Source: Achromobacter sp. Bel
Lineage (GTDB): Bacteria > Pseudomonadota > Gammaproteobacteria > Burkholderiales > Burkholderiaceae_B
Reading direction: 5' to 3'
NCBI RefSeq assembly: GCF_012928505.1
Contig: NZ_JABBJN010000011.1
Coordinates: 1-64,000, forward strand
DNA length: 64,000 nt
Shown piece by piece: positions 19,543 to 28,508 of the stretch. The notes beneath the pieces are model-generated. The model had not been told where the DNA came from. It worked only from the letters and a program-made list of their open reading frames with translations, and did not search any database. Made by a program: the position numbers and the translations under genes. Every line of letters starts with the position of its first letter. Position 1 is the first letter of the stretch.

Positions 19543-20409
19543 ATGAAGCTGATCAGCTTCGAGCAAGCAGGCCGCAACGCCTGGGGCGTGGTGCGCGGCA
19601 CCGAGGTGGTGGTCCTGACGCAGGTCTGGCCCGACCTGGTCGCCGCGCTGGAGGCGGGCACGGACCAGATCGCCCTGGCGGCACAGGCTGACGGCATGCC
19701 GTGCAAGCCCTTGGCCGGCTTGCGGCTGCTGCCGCCGGTGCCCGCGCCCCGGAAAATCCTGTGCGTCGGCTTGAACTATGGCCGGCACGTGGCCGAGGCC
19801 GGGCGGGAGCTGCCCGCCCATCCCTCGATGTTCGCCCGCTTTGCGGACAGTTTCGTCGGGCACGGCGAGCCCGTGTGGAAGCCCCGCCTGTCCGACAAGT
19901 TCGATTACGAGGGCGAGCTGGCGGTAGTCATCGGACGGGCTGGCCGCCACATCGCGGCGCGCGACGCCTTGTCGCATGTGGCGGGCTACACGTGCATGGC
20001 CGAAAACTCGGTGCGCGACTTCCAGAAGCACAACGCCCAGGTCACGCCGGGCAAGAACTTCGAACGCAGCGGAGCGATCGGGCCATGGCTGGTCACCGCC
20101 GACGAGATCGGCGACCCGGCGCGCCTTCAGGTCATTTCGCGCCTGAATGGCGCCGTCATGCAGCAGGGCGACGTGTCCGACCTGATCTTTCCGATTCCCG
20201 AACTCATCGCATACATCAGCGCTTTTACGCCGCTGTCGCCGGGCGACGTTATCGCCACGGGCACGCCCGAGGGCGTGGGGTCCAGCCGCAAGCCACCACG
20301 CTTCCTGGCGGCGGGGGACACGCTGGAAGTGGACATTCCCGGCATCGGGACGCTGGCCAACACGGTGGCGGACGAACCCGCCCAGGCACAAGGAGACGCG
20401 CATGACTGA
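19543..20409 (+). CDS. Fumarylacetoacetate hydrolase (FAH)-family enzyme, fumarylpyruvate hydrolase-like
   Basis: 288 aa. A short N-terminal domain is followed by the FAH fold: ILCVGLNYGRHVAEAG, KFDYEGELAVVIGR (metal-binding acidic residues), DFQKHNAQVTPGKNFERSGAIGPW, and the end motif PGDVIATGTPEGVGSSRKPP. Such enzymes hydrolyse or decarboxylate ring-cleavage products such as fumarylpyruvate. First gene of the operon, with AGGAGA seven bases before the ATG. It overlaps the next gene by 8 bp. Hydrolase and isomerase/decarboxylase members cannot be told apart by eye; the HpaH homologue downstream makes a decarboxylase role possible. Confidence 0.85.
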   Translation: MKLISFEQAGRNAWGVVRGTEVVVLTQVWPDLVAALEAGTDQIALAAQADGMPCKPLAGLRLLPPVPAPRKILCVGLNYGRHVAEAGRELPAHPSMFARFADSFVGHGEPVWKPRLSDKFDYEGELAVVIGRAGRHIAARDALSHVAGYTCMAENSVRDFQKHNAQVTPGKNFERSGAIGPWLVTADEIGDPARLQVISRLNGAVMQQGDVSDLIFPIPELIAYISAFTPLSPGDVIATGTPEGVGSSRKPPRFLAAGDTLEVDIPGIGTLANTVADEPAQAQGDAHD

Positions 20410-21400
20410 TGCGCTGCGGTATCTGACGGAACGGGACGTGGTCTCGGTGCTGGACATCCATCGCGCGATCGACGCGCTGCACGCCATGCTGGTCGCGCAA
20501 GGCAAGGAGCAGGCGCGCAACCTGCCCAAGGCGTTGGCCACGTGGGGCGACGGCAGCTCGATGCATGCCTTGGGCTCGGTGCAGACCGGGGCGGGCGGAT
20601 ATGCGGGCTTCAAGACCTGGGTCCATACCAAGGCCGGGGGTGGGTCGTTATTCAGCCTGTTCGACGCCGGCACCGGCTTTCTGCGCGCCATCATCGAAGC
20701 GCGCGCGCTGGGCATGCTGCGCACGGCGGCGATCAGCGGCGTGGCGACGCGAGCCCTGGCGCCGGAAGACGCGGCGCACGCCGCACTGATCGGCACCGGA
20801 CCGCAGGCCGTCACGCAGTTGGCAGCCTTGGCCGCGGTGCGGCCTTTGCGGCGCGTCCGCGTCTACAGCCCGACGCCCGAAAAACGCAACGCCTTCGTCG
20901 CCAGCGTGGCGGGCAAATACGCGTTCGACATTGAAGCGTCGCCCAACCTGGAACATGCGCTGGCGGGGGCCGAGATCGTGACACTGATCACGCGCGCCGT
21001 CGATCCGTTCGTGGACGCCGCCATGCTGGCCGATTGCCGCCACTTGAACGCGGTGGGGGCGATTCTGCCCGCCAAGGCGGAATTCGCGCAGGACGTCTTC
21101 GACCTGGCCAGCATGGTGGTGGTGGACGACCTGGAGAACGCCCGCCGGGGCTCGCGCGAACTGCGTGAGCACTATGGCGCAGACGGCGGGCCTTGGCAGG
21201 GCGTATCCGTGCTGAGCGGCCTGCTGGCCGCCGGGCAAGCCCGGCCGGCGGATGCGCGCCTGACGATCTTCAAGGGCATGGGTATGGGCCTGTCCGACCT
21301 GGCGATGGCGCGCGTGGTGTACGAGCAGGCCCGAGACCAGGGACTGGGTGTGGCACTGCCGCCGCAAACCCGGGAAAACCTGCTGCTTGCGCAGCCCTGA
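20402..21400 (+). CDS. Ornithine cyclodeaminase/mu-crystallin family protein
   Basis: 332 aa. Family features are the substrate-side segment FKTWVHTKAGGGSLFSLFD, the Rossmann motif LIGTGPQA, LITRAVDPFVDAAML, LNAVGAILPAKAEF and the C-terminal IFKGMGMGLSDLAMA. Family members deaminate amino acids or reduce ketimines with NAD(P)H. Translational coupling to the FAH gene and its place in an aromatic operon suggest it acts on a nitrogen-bearing ring-cleavage product. Both the substrate and the type of reaction (deamination or reduction) are inference. Confidence 0.82.
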   Translation: MTDALRYLTERDVVSVLDIHRAIDALHAMLVAQGKEQARNLPKALATWGDGSSMHALGSVQTGAGGYAGFKTWVHTKAGGGSLFSLFDAGTGFLRAIIEARALGMLRTAAISGVATRALAPEDAAHAALIGTGPQAVTQLAALAAVRPLRRVRVYSPTPEKRNAFVASVAGKYAFDIEASPNLEHALAGAEIVTLITRAVDPFVDAAMLADCRHLNAVGAILPAKAEFAQDVFDLASMVVVDDLENARRGSRELREHYGADGGPWQGVSVLSGLLAAGQARPADARLTIFKGMGMGLSDLAMARVVYEQARDQGLGVALPPQTRENLLLAQP

Positions 21401-21457
21401 ACCGAATCCAATCAACGAGACAGCCGGCCGCCGCGCCGGCGGCAACAGGAGACAAGC

Positions 21458-22558
21458 ATGTTCGTCGACGTCAGCGGGGCCAGCCCCCGCGAACAGAACA
21501 AATGGCCGTCGATCGTGATCCCGAAAGAGAGCATCGATCTGGAAATCGCCCGGCTGATCGACGCGCCCCGGCCCGACAACGGCCGCCGCGCCTCACTGAT
21601 TGTCCACCCCGAGGCGACCGCACCCGGCCTGGGCCTGGCCCCCGGCACGGACGTGACCATCAACGTGGTGAATCCCGGCGAATGCACGTTCAATCTGCGC
21701 AAGAACTCCAACATGCTGGAGATCTGTATCAGCGGCGAGGGCGTGGCCACCGTAGCGGGCCGCGATATTCGCGTCGGCCACTGGGACGTCTGGAACACGC
21801 CGGCCATGCAAGTGCATGCCTACCGCAACGACGGCAAGACGCCCTGGGTGCGGCTGTCGTACTCCAATGCGCCGTTGCTGGAAAAACTGGAAATCCATTA
21901 CGTCGAGGAGTTCGAGGGCGATGTCCCGCCGGTGGACGCCAACACGAAGCCCGTGCCGGCCCGCAGCGCGGACGGCCCGCGGTCGCGCGACCTGGCGCTG
22001 CGCGAGCAGATCACGCCCGACGGCGCCTGGCTCATGGGTTACGAATGGCTGATCGATATCGACGTGCTGGAATCCAAGGCGCTGCACTGGCCCTGGGCGG
22101 ACGTGTCCCGCTACCTGCCCACGGTCGAAGACATGGCGCGCGGCTACAACGGCCGCCGGCTTTTCGTGCTGTACAACCCGGCCACCGAACGCCGCATCGG
22201 CACCACGCACAGCTTCTTCGCGACCATATCCTCGTCGCCGCCGGACAACCACCATGTGCCGCATCGCCACAGCTCGTCCGCCATCAATTACTACCTGCGG
22301 GGCAATGGCTACAGCAAGGTCAGCGGCACGCGCCTGGATTGGAAGGCCGGCGACCTGATCCTGTCGGCGCCGGGCTGGGCCATGCATTCGCATCACTCGG
22401 GCACAGAGACTACCTCGGCGTTGACGGTGCAGGACCACCCGCTGCAGATCGCCATGGAATCGTTGATCTGGCAGGAACGCATGCAGGAGCCCATCCTGGC
22501 GCTGGGCAGCCAGAGCGGTTTTGAGAGCAACCGCGCGCAACTGGCCGCCGCGTCCTGA
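21458..22558 (+). CDS. Bicupin ring-cleavage dioxygenase-like protein (gentisate 1,2-dioxygenase relative)
   Basis: 366 aa with two cupin domains. The N-terminal cupin (GTDVTINVVNPGE...LEICISGEGVATVAGRDIRVGHWDVWNTPAMQVHAYRND, in parts) lacks the usual His-x-His metal pair. The C-terminal cupin has it (VPHRHSSSAINYYLRG) plus a third candidate ligand in WAMHSHH. Gentisate dioxygenases normally hold iron in the N-terminal cupin, so this arrangement is unusual. Its place between the oxygenase and hydrolase genes supports cleavage of a hydroxylated aromatic acid. ACAGGAGACAAGC precedes the ATG. Confidence 0.8.
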   Translation: MFVDVSGASPREQNKWPSIVIPKESIDLEIARLIDAPRPDNGRRASLIVHPEATAPGLGLAPGTDVTINVVNPGECTFNLRKNSNMLEICISGEGVATVAGRDIRVGHWDVWNTPAMQVHAYRNDGKTPWVRLSYSNAPLLEKLEIHYVEEFEGDVPPVDANTKPVPARSADGPRSRDLALREQITPDGAWLMGYEWLIDIDVLESKALHWPWADVSRYLPTVEDMARGYNGRRLFVLYNPATERRIGTTHSFFATISSSPPDNHHVPHRHSSSAINYYLRGNGYSKVSGTRLDWKAGDLILSAPGWAMHSHHSGTETTSALTVQDHPLQIAMESLIWQERMQEPILALGSQSGFESNRAQLAAAS

Positions 22559-22595
22559 GCGGGCGCCTTCCCACGAATCGACTTCCGGAACCCCC

Positions 22596-23087
22596 ATGAC
22601 CCTGACTGATCACTCCGATGTGTCGTCGTTGCGTGCCCGCCTGCGGGACTTCTATGACGACTATGCCTATTGCCTGGACGAGAACCGGCTTGAAGAATGG
22701 CCCGATTTCTTCACCGAGGACTGCCACTACCGTGTGCTTTCCCGCGAAAACCACGACGCGGGCCTGCCGCTGGGCCTGATCTATTGCATGAATAAGAACA
22801 TGCTGCGCGACCGTGTCACGGCGCTGCGCGAAACCACCATGTTCGAACCGCGCTCGCTGCGCCACTTCATCAGCGGGGTGCGCGTGATGGAGGTGCAGGG
22901 CGACCACATCGTGGCGCAGGCCAACTTCGCCGTCATGGAGTCGCTGTCCGACCGGGAGCCCACCTTGAACATGGTGGGACGCTACCTGGATGTGCTGCAC
23001 GCCGCGCCCGGCGGCCTGGCGCTTGCCCGCCGCGATTGCGTCTATGACAACTACCGCGTGCGCACGTCGTTGATCGTGCCCATTTGA
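22596..23087 (+). CDS. Aromatic-ring hydroxylating oxygenase, small (beta) subunit
   Basis: 163 aa with the SnoaL/NTF2-like beta-subunit fold: LRDFYDDYAYCLDENRLEEWPDFFTEDCHYRV, PRSLRHFISGVRV, AQANFAVMES and the C-terminal YDNYRVRTSLIVPI. Beta subunits stabilise the alpha3beta3 oxygenase. The gene lies 21 bp before the alpha-subunit gene; NagH of salicylate 5-hydroxylase is the closest functional parallel. The start at 22596 (MTLTDHSD) avoids overlap with the bicupin stop. Confidence 0.9.
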   Translation: MTLTDHSDVSSLRARLRDFYDDYAYCLDENRLEEWPDFFTEDCHYRVLSRENHDAGLPLGLIYCMNKNMLRDRVTALRETTMFEPRSLRHFISGVRVMEVQGDHIVAQANFAVMESLSDREPTLNMVGRYLDVLHAAPGGLALARRDCVYDNYRVRTSLIVPI

Positions 23088-23108
23088 ATCCGCTGCTAGG
23101 AAAACGCC

Positions 23109-24377
23109 ATGACCTGTTCCGACTCCACCGTGATGGACGCGCCCGCCGAGGCCGTCATCCATATCGAGCGCCGTTGGCCTGAAGAGGGCTATACGCGCAT
23201 CCCCAACTGGGTCTACACCGATCCGGCCATTTTCCAGAAGGAAATGGACATCTTCTTCGCCGGGCAGACCTGGAACTACGTCGGCCTGGAATGCGAAGTG
23301 CCGCAGACGGGTTGCTACAAGCGCAACTGGATCGGCAACCGTCCGGTCGTCATGGTCCGCACCGAAACGGGCGACATCGCAGTGCTGGAAAACCGCTGCG
23401 CCCACCGCGGTGCGCAGATCTGCTGGCACAACACCGGCCGCGTGACGGACTTCACCTGCCCGTACCACCAGTGGAACTACGACCTGAACGGCAATCTGCA
23501 AGGCGTGCCGTTTCGCCGCGGCGCGATGGGGAAGGGCGGCATGCCGAAAGACTTCGACCCCAAGCAGAACGGCATCCGCAAGCTGCGCAGCGTGAACCGG
23601 GGCGGATCGATCTGGGCGACCTTCTCGGAAGACGGACCGGGTTTCGAGGACTACTGCGGACCCGAGGTGCTGGCCGAGATCGACCACATGCTTCCCGGCA
23701 AGCCGCTCAAGCTGCTGGGCTATAGCCGCCAGCTGATTCCCAGCAATTGGAAGATGTATCTGGAGAACCTGAAGGACCCGTACCACGCCACCTTGTTGCA
23801 CACGTTCTACATCACGTTCGGCCTGTGGCGGGCGGATTCCAAGTCAGAGTGCATCCCGACGGGCGGTGGCGCGCACAGCGTCATGGTGTCGCACAACGAA
23901 GGCAAGAAAAAGACGGCGGCCACGACGGAAATGAGCCGCTTCCGCGACGACCTGGAACTGCTTGACCTGGAAACCGTGACACCGCGCGCGGAGTTCAACC
24001 GGGGCCGCGTGGGCGGCGCCTGGGTGTTCCCGGCGGCCCAGTTCGGCATCCAGGCCAATTCCCTGAAGACCCGCCACGTCATTCCGCGCAGTCCGACCGA
24101 ACACGAACTGGTGTTCACCTATTACGGCTACGAAGACGACGACGAGGAAATGACCCGGCTGCGCCTGAAGCACGCCAATCTGCTGGGCCCTGCGGGGTTC
24201 GTGTCGATGGACGACAGCGAGATGCTGAACCAGGTGCAGATCGGCGTCACCGGCTATCCGGAGGCGCGCGGCATCGTCGAAATGGGCGGACGCGATACCG
24301 AGCCGGCCGACTACATGGTCACGGAAGTGCTGATCCGTTCCTTCTACGACTACTACCGCAAGGCAATGGGGCTGTAA
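23109..24377 (+). CDS. Rieske non-haem iron oxygenase, large subunit (salicylate 5-hydroxylase NagG-like)
   Basis: 422 aa. The Rieske centre is CAHRGAQIC...CPYHQW (C-x-H-x17-C-x2-H) near residues 98-120. The mononuclear iron site is in ENLKDPYHATLLHTFY (D-x2-H-x4-H) near 220. Segments such as GVPFRRG, LKLLGYSRQ and TFGLWRADSKSE resemble NagG of salicylate 5-hydroxylase, so the expected substrate is a benzoate carrying a hydroxyl or amino group. Electrons would come from the ferredoxin and reductase encoded immediately downstream. Confidence 0.92.
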   Translation: MTCSDSTVMDAPAEAVIHIERRWPEEGYTRIPNWVYTDPAIFQKEMDIFFAGQTWNYVGLECEVPQTGCYKRNWIGNRPVVMVRTETGDIAVLENRCAHRGAQICWHNTGRVTDFTCPYHQWNYDLNGNLQGVPFRRGAMGKGGMPKDFDPKQNGIRKLRSVNRGGSIWATFSEDGPGFEDYCGPEVLAEIDHMLPGKPLKLLGYSRQLIPSNWKMYLENLKDPYHATLLHTFYITFGLWRADSKSECIPTGGGAHSVMVSHNEGKKKTAATTEMSRFRDDLELLDLETVTPRAEFNRGRVGGAWVFPAAQFGIQANSLKTRHVIPRSPTEHELVFTYYGYEDDDEEMTRLRLKHANLLGPAGFVSMDDSEMLNQVQIGVTGYPEARGIVEMGGRDTEPADYMVTEVLIRSFYDYYRKAMGL

Positions 24378-24379
24378 CC

Positions 24380-24700
24380 ATGGAAACCTGGAAACCCGTC
24401 GCCCAGGTCGACGAGATCTCGTCCGACACCGGAACCTTGCGCGTCGTTCTCGACGGCGAGGCGGTCTGCCTGTACGACCTGCAAGGCGAAATCTGCGCTA
24501 CCCAGGACCGCTGCCCGCATGGCAACGCCAGTCTGGCGGAGGGTTATGTGGAAGACGGCACGATCGAATGCCCACTGCATCAGGGCGTATTCGACATCCG
24601 CACCGGCAAGCCGCAATGCCCGCCCGTCACGACGGATCTGCGCCGTTACGCGGTGCGGGTCGAGGCGAACACCATCTACCTGAAGGCGGAGGCCGCGTGA
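24380..24700 (+). CDS. Rieske [2Fe-2S] ferredoxin
   Basis: 106 aa. The cluster motif is CPHGNASL...CPLHQGVFD (C-x-H-x16-C-x2-H). It begins 2 bp after the oxygenase stop and its TGA overlaps the GTG start of the reductase (GTGA), so translation of all three is probably coupled. It carries electrons from the reductase to the oxygenase. Confidence 0.92.
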   Translation: METWKPVAQVDEISSDTGTLRVVLDGEAVCLYDLQGEICATQDRCPHGNASLAEGYVEDGTIECPLHQGVFDIRTGKPQCPPVTTDLRRYAVRVEANTIYLKAEAA

Positions 24701-25926
24701 GCGCGGGCGCCATCGTGATCGTGGGCGCCGGGCAGGCGGGCGGCTGGGCCGCCGCCACGCTGCGCGAGCGCGGCTATGCCGGCCGGGTGGTGCTGCTGGG
24801 GGACGAACCGCATGCGCCCTATGAACGGCCGCCCTTGAGCAAGGCCGTGCTGGGCGGGCAGGCGGCGCCCGAGAGCACGGAACTGTTCTCGGCCCAGCGG
24901 CTGGCCCAGCTGCAGATCGAATTCCAGCCGGGCGTGTCCGCGACGCGCCTGCGGTTGCCGGAATGCCGGGTGGACACGTCCGATGGCGGCTCGCTGGGCT
25001 ACGACAAGCTGATCCTCTGCATGGGTGGCAGGCCGCTGGTGCCTGCGCTGCCTGGCGTCGACGGCCCCGGCGTGCATGTGCTGCGCACGCGGGACGATGC
25101 CATGCGCCTGCGCGCGGGCCTGGGACCCGGCAAACGCCTGATCATCGTCGGCGGCGGATGGATCGGGCTGGAAGTCGCGGCGACGGCGCGGCAGATGGGG
25201 GGAATGGTCACGGTGCTGGAGCAGGCGTCGCGGCTGTGCGCCCGTAGCGTGCAACCGGGTGTGTCCGCCCACCTGGCTGCGTTGCATGCCGCGCATGGCG
25301 TGGATATCCGGGTCAAGGCCGGATTGCGCGCCGTGGTGGCGCAGGCCGACGGCAAACCCGTGGCTGAACTGGTCGACGGCACCCGTATCGTCGCGGAGGC
25401 GGTGGTGCTTGGGGTGGGCTTGCAGGCTAACGATGCGCTGGCGCGCCAGGCGGGCATCGCCTGCGAACGCGGCGTGCTGGTGGACGAGTATTGCCGCACG
25501 TCGGCGCCGGACGTCTACGCCGCAGGCGACGTGGCGGTCTCCGTTCACGCCGCGGCCGGCGGCCGGGTCCGCCTGGAATCCTGGCAGAACGCACAAGACC
25601 AGGGCAGGGCGGCCGCCTTGTCGGCGCTGGGCGAGACGGCGGCATATGTACCGACCGGTGCCGTCTGGTCGGAGCAGTACGACGCCATGGTGCAGATCGT
25701 CGGCTTCCCGGCACTGGCGGCATGCGAAGTATTGCGGCCACAGTGCAATGGCCGGGAGCTGCTGTCCATGGCGCTGGATGACGGCGGCCGCCTCGTGGCG
25801 GCCGTGGCGGTGAACGCGGCGCGGGATCTCCGCCAGCTGCGCAAGTGGATCGCGCAAGGCGCGGTCCTGGACCCGGCGTTGTTGCAGCGGCCAGACGTGC
25901 CGCTGGCCAGCGCCCAGATCGGATGA
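24697..25926 (+). CDS. FAD-dependent ferredoxin reductase of the oxygenase system
   Basis: 409 aa from GTG 24697. FAD motif IVIVGAGQAGGWAA, NAD motif LIIVGGGWIGLEVAA, the FAD-ribityl segment VYAAGDVA, and a C-terminal reductase dimerisation domain (WSEQYDAMVQIVGFP). It belongs to the rubredoxin/ferredoxin-NAD+ reductase family typical of three-component dioxygenases. The GTG start lies four bases into the ferredoxin end and removes a spurious N-terminal extension. Confidence 0.9.
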   Translation: MSAGAIVIVGAGQAGGWAAATLRERGYAGRVVLLGDEPHAPYERPPLSKAVLGGQAAPESTELFSAQRLAQLQIEFQPGVSATRLRLPECRVDTSDGGSLGYDKLILCMGGRPLVPALPGVDGPGVHVLRTRDDAMRLRAGLGPGKRLIIVGGGWIGLEVAATARQMGGMVTVLEQASRLCARSVQPGVSAHLAALHAAHGVDIRVKAGLRAVVAQADGKPVAELVDGTRIVAEAVVLGVGLQANDALARQAGIACERGVLVDEYCRTSAPDVYAAGDVAVSVHAAAGGRVRLESWQNAQDQGRAAALSALGETAAYVPTGAVWSEQYDAMVQIVGFPALAACEVLRPQCNGRELLSMALDDGGRLVAAVAVNAARDLRQLRKWIAQGAVLDPALLQRPDVPLASAQIG

Positions 25927-26366
25927 GGACGCCTTTGGAACATTCAAACCACTCCGTGCAGGTCAAGGCTGCTTGCGTAGCGGTCGTCCTGGAGTTTTTC
26001 CATGCGCTGGACACCCGTCGCCACGAGGCCGCGGCGGCGCTGATGGCGCCGGACGGCGTCTGGGTGCGGCAAGGCAAGCGCCTGTGCGGGCCGCAAGACG
26101 TTCTGGCCGCGCTGAACGCCCGCGCGCCCGAGCGCACGACTTGCCATGTGGTCACCAACCTGCGCCTGACCGCGTGGGACGGTGCGCACGCCACCGTTGC
26201 CTATTTCCTGACCGCTTACGAGAGCGTGCCGCACGAGCAGGGTGGGGCGCCCAGGCTGGTCGCCATCCGGGACTGCCAGGACGCGTTGGTGGACACCGGC
26301 GTCGGTTGGCGCCTGGCCGACAAGCGTAGCCGGCGTCATCTGCCGCCCGAACCCCAACCTGAATAG
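25923..26366 (+). CDS. SnoaL/NTF2-like small protein
   Basis: 147 aa with an NTF2-like pattern: [47 protein letters not shown] (in parts), [25 protein letters not shown], and a C-terminal GWRLADKR. Such proteins can be small lyases or isomerases or accessory subunits. The start overlaps the reductase stop (ATGA). A role in handling an unstable intermediate of the operon is possible but not shown by the sequence. Confidence 0.75.
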   Translation: MRTPLEHSNHSVQVKAACVAVVLEFFHALDTRRHEAAAALMAPDGVWVRQGKRLCGPQDVLAALNARAPERTTCHVVTNLRLTAWDGAHATVAYFLTAYESVPHEQGGAPRLVAIRDCQDALVDTGVGWRLADKRSRRHLPPEPQPE

Positions 26367-26415
26367 AAGCCCGCTCTTCAAGAGGCGGGATAAGCAAGAA
26401 AGCCAAGGAGACAAC

Positions 26416-27216
26416 ATGGATACCCCCACCATCAAGGCGCTGGCGCGCAGGCTGGACGAAGCGGAACAGAGGCGGACCCAAGTGCGTCAGCTATCGCTGG
26501 ACCATCCGGACATCACGATTGCCGATGCCTATGCGATCCAGCGCGAATGGGTTGCGCAGAAGATCGCGGCCGGCCGTCGGCTGGTCGGGCACAAGATCGG
26601 GCTGACGTCGCGCGCGATGCAGCTGTCCTCGCAGATCGACGAACCCGATTACGGCGCGTTGCTGGACGACATGCTGTTCGCCGACGGCGCCGAGATCCCG
26701 CGCGACCGCTTCATCGTGCCGCGCGTCGAGGTGGAACTGGCCTTCATCCTGGACCGGCGCCTGCAAGGGCCGGGTGTGACCTTGTTCGACGTGCTGGACG
26801 CCGTGCGCTACGTGATTCCCGCACTGGAGATCATCGATGCGAGGTCGCACCAGATCGATCCCGAGACCAAGCGGCCGCGCAAGGTATTCGACACTATCGC
26901 CGACAACGCGGCGAACGCCGGTGTGGTGATGGGAGGCCGGCCGGTGCGCGTGGGCGACATGGACTTGCGCTGGGTGGGCGCCATGATGTCGCGCAATGCG
27001 GTCATCGAGGAAACCGGATTGGCGGCGGGCGTGTTGAACCATCCGGCCAACGGCGTGGTGTGGTTGGCCAACAAGCTGGCCGAACACGACGTCACGCTTG
27101 AAGCCGGCCAGATCATCCTGAGCGGATCGTTCACGCGGCCCGTCTTTGCCCAGGCAGGCGACACCTTCCATGTGGATTACGGTCCGCTGGGTTCGGTGAG
27201 CTGCCGCTTCGTGTAA
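26416..27216 (+). CDS. hpaH: 2-oxo-hept-4-ene-1,7-dioate hydratase (HpaH family)
   Basis: 266 aa, colinear with HpaH of homoprotocatechuate catabolism: [45 protein letters not shown] (metal ligands), [21 protein letters not shown] in parts, [13 protein letters not shown], and [13 protein letters not shown]. The enzyme adds water to a 2-hydroxy-dienoate before aldolase cleavage. It is normally found with HpaG and HpaI, neither of which is here apart from the FAH-family gene at 19543. CAAGGAGACAAC precedes the ATG, nearly the same ribosome site as other genes in this operon. Confidence 0.9.
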   Translation: MDTPTIKALARRLDEAEQRRTQVRQLSLDHPDITIADAYAIQREWVAQKIAAGRRLVGHKIGLTSRAMQLSSQIDEPDYGALLDDMLFADGAEIPRDRFIVPRVEVELAFILDRRLQGPGVTLFDVLDAVRYVIPALEIIDARSHQIDPETKRPRKVFDTIADNAANAGVVMGGRPVRVGDMDLRWVGAMMSRNAVIEETGLAAGVLNHPANGVVWLANKLAEHDVTLEAGQIILSGSFTRPVFAQAGDTFHVDYGPLGSVSCRFV

Positions 27217-27318
27217 TGCAACCGCCAGGAGACGCCTGACCCGTTCGAATCCAACCACGCGCCCGACATACCTACAACGCAGCGGACGCGCGTTTATGCA
27301 TCCCTCAGGAGACAACCC

Positions 27319-28302
27319 ATGAACCCCTCGAAGACTCTCATCCACTTGGCGGCAGCGGCCTGTGTGTCGCTGACAACAGGCGCCGCGCTTGCGCAGCAGG
27401 CCGACTGGCCCGCGCACGCCATCACACTGGTCGTGCCCTTTGCCGCCGGCGGCGGCGGCGACACGCTGGCCCGCCTGGTGGCCGAACCGCTGTCGCGCGA
27501 ACTGGGCCAATCCATCATCGTGGAAAATCGGCCGGGCGCGGGCGGCAACATCGGCGCTTCCATCGCCGCGCGCGCCAAACCCGATGGATACACGCTGTCC
27601 TACGGCACCAACGGCACGCAGGCCATCAACCACTGGCTTTATAAGTCGCCCGGTTATGCGCCCGGCGACTTCGAGCCGATCTCGCGCTTTACCGTCATTG
27701 CCGCGGCGCTGGTGGTCAACGGCACGGACGACCGGTTCAAAACGCTGGCGCAGCTGCTTGACTATGCCAAGTCGCATCCCGGCGAACTGACCTGTGGGTC
27801 GGCTGGAAACGGCACCTCGTCGCACCTGGCCTGTGAACTCTTGAACCAGATGGCGGGTATCCGTGTCATGCACATTCCGTACAAGGGCGGCAGTGCGGCC
27901 ATGACGGACCTGCTGGGCGGGCGCATTTCGTTCCTGATCGATGTGATGCCCAATGTATCGGGGCAGATCGCCGCCGGCAAGCTACGCGCGCTGGGCGTCA
28001 CCACGCCCGAGCGGGTGGGATCGAACCCGGATGTTCCCACGATCAGCGAAGCCGGCGTGAAGGGCTACGAGTTCTTCGCCTGGGATGGCCTGTACGCGCC
28101 GAAGGGCACGCCCACGGCCGTGCTGGACAAGCTGAATGCCGCTGTGAACCAGGCATTGCAGCGTCCCGACGTCCGCAAGTCGCTGGAGTCGCGCGGCGCG
28201 GTGCCGTCGCCGACGACGCGTCAATCCTTGGCGGACTTCGGCGCCGAGGAATACACGCGGCTGGGCAAAGTGGTGAAGACGGCGGGCGCGGCGATCGACT
28301 GA
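27319..28302 (+). CDS. Bug/TctC-family periplasmic solute-binding protein
   Basis: 327 aa with a signal peptide ending near GAALAQQ (about residue 27), then the family opening DWPAHAITLVVPFAAGGGGDTLAR and IVENRPGAGGNIG...ARAKPDGYT. Bug receptors bind carboxylates and aromatic acids for TctAB-type or other transporters. As last gene of the catabolic operon it probably binds the operon's substrate or a related acid. CAGGAGACAACCC precedes the ATG. No transporter subunits adjoin it; TctA/TctB at 37.5-39.5 kb have no receptor gene beside them. Confidence 0.9.
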   Translation: MNPSKTLIHLAAAACVSLTTGAALAQQADWPAHAITLVVPFAAGGGGDTLARLVAEPLSRELGQSIIVENRPGAGGNIGASIAARAKPDGYTLSYGTNGTQAINHWLYKSPGYAPGDFEPISRFTVIAAALVVNGTDDRFKTLAQLLDYAKSHPGELTCGSAGNGTSSHLACELLNQMAGIRVMHIPYKGGSAAMTDLLGGRISFLIDVMPNVSGQIAAGKLRALGVTTPERVGSNPDVPTISEAGVKGYEFFAWDGLYAPKGTPTAVLDKLNAAVNQALQRPDVRKSLESRGAVPSPTTRQSLADFGAEEYTRLGKVVKTAGAAID

Positions 28303-28508
28303 TCTCCCCGAAGGGACTTGCAACGCAAGCTGTCAGCGGCGGCCGCCCGCTGGGGTGGCCAGCCGGCCGGCCGCCGCCATTTGATAAGGGTGCTTACGTC
28401 CGGTTGCCGGCGGAGGCTGTCCGGTGCAGGTAATGTCTGCGTAGTTCTCCCGTGCCGCGCGGCAGTCCCTCGTGCAAGGAGTCCTGGCATCCAGAGATAA
28501 AGGCACCC
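28303..28508. other. Intergenic stretch after the aromatic operon
   Basis: About 200 bp of very GC-rich sequence with short inverted repeats near 28335-28376 but no T-run, so no clear intrinsic terminator. I see no coding frame with a recognisable product and no strong promoter. Confidence 0.5.

Noticed and set aside
28303-28508. Possible small gene or terminator after the Bug gene
   Set aside because: Only short GC-rich repeats are present; no coding pattern, T-run or promoter was convincing.
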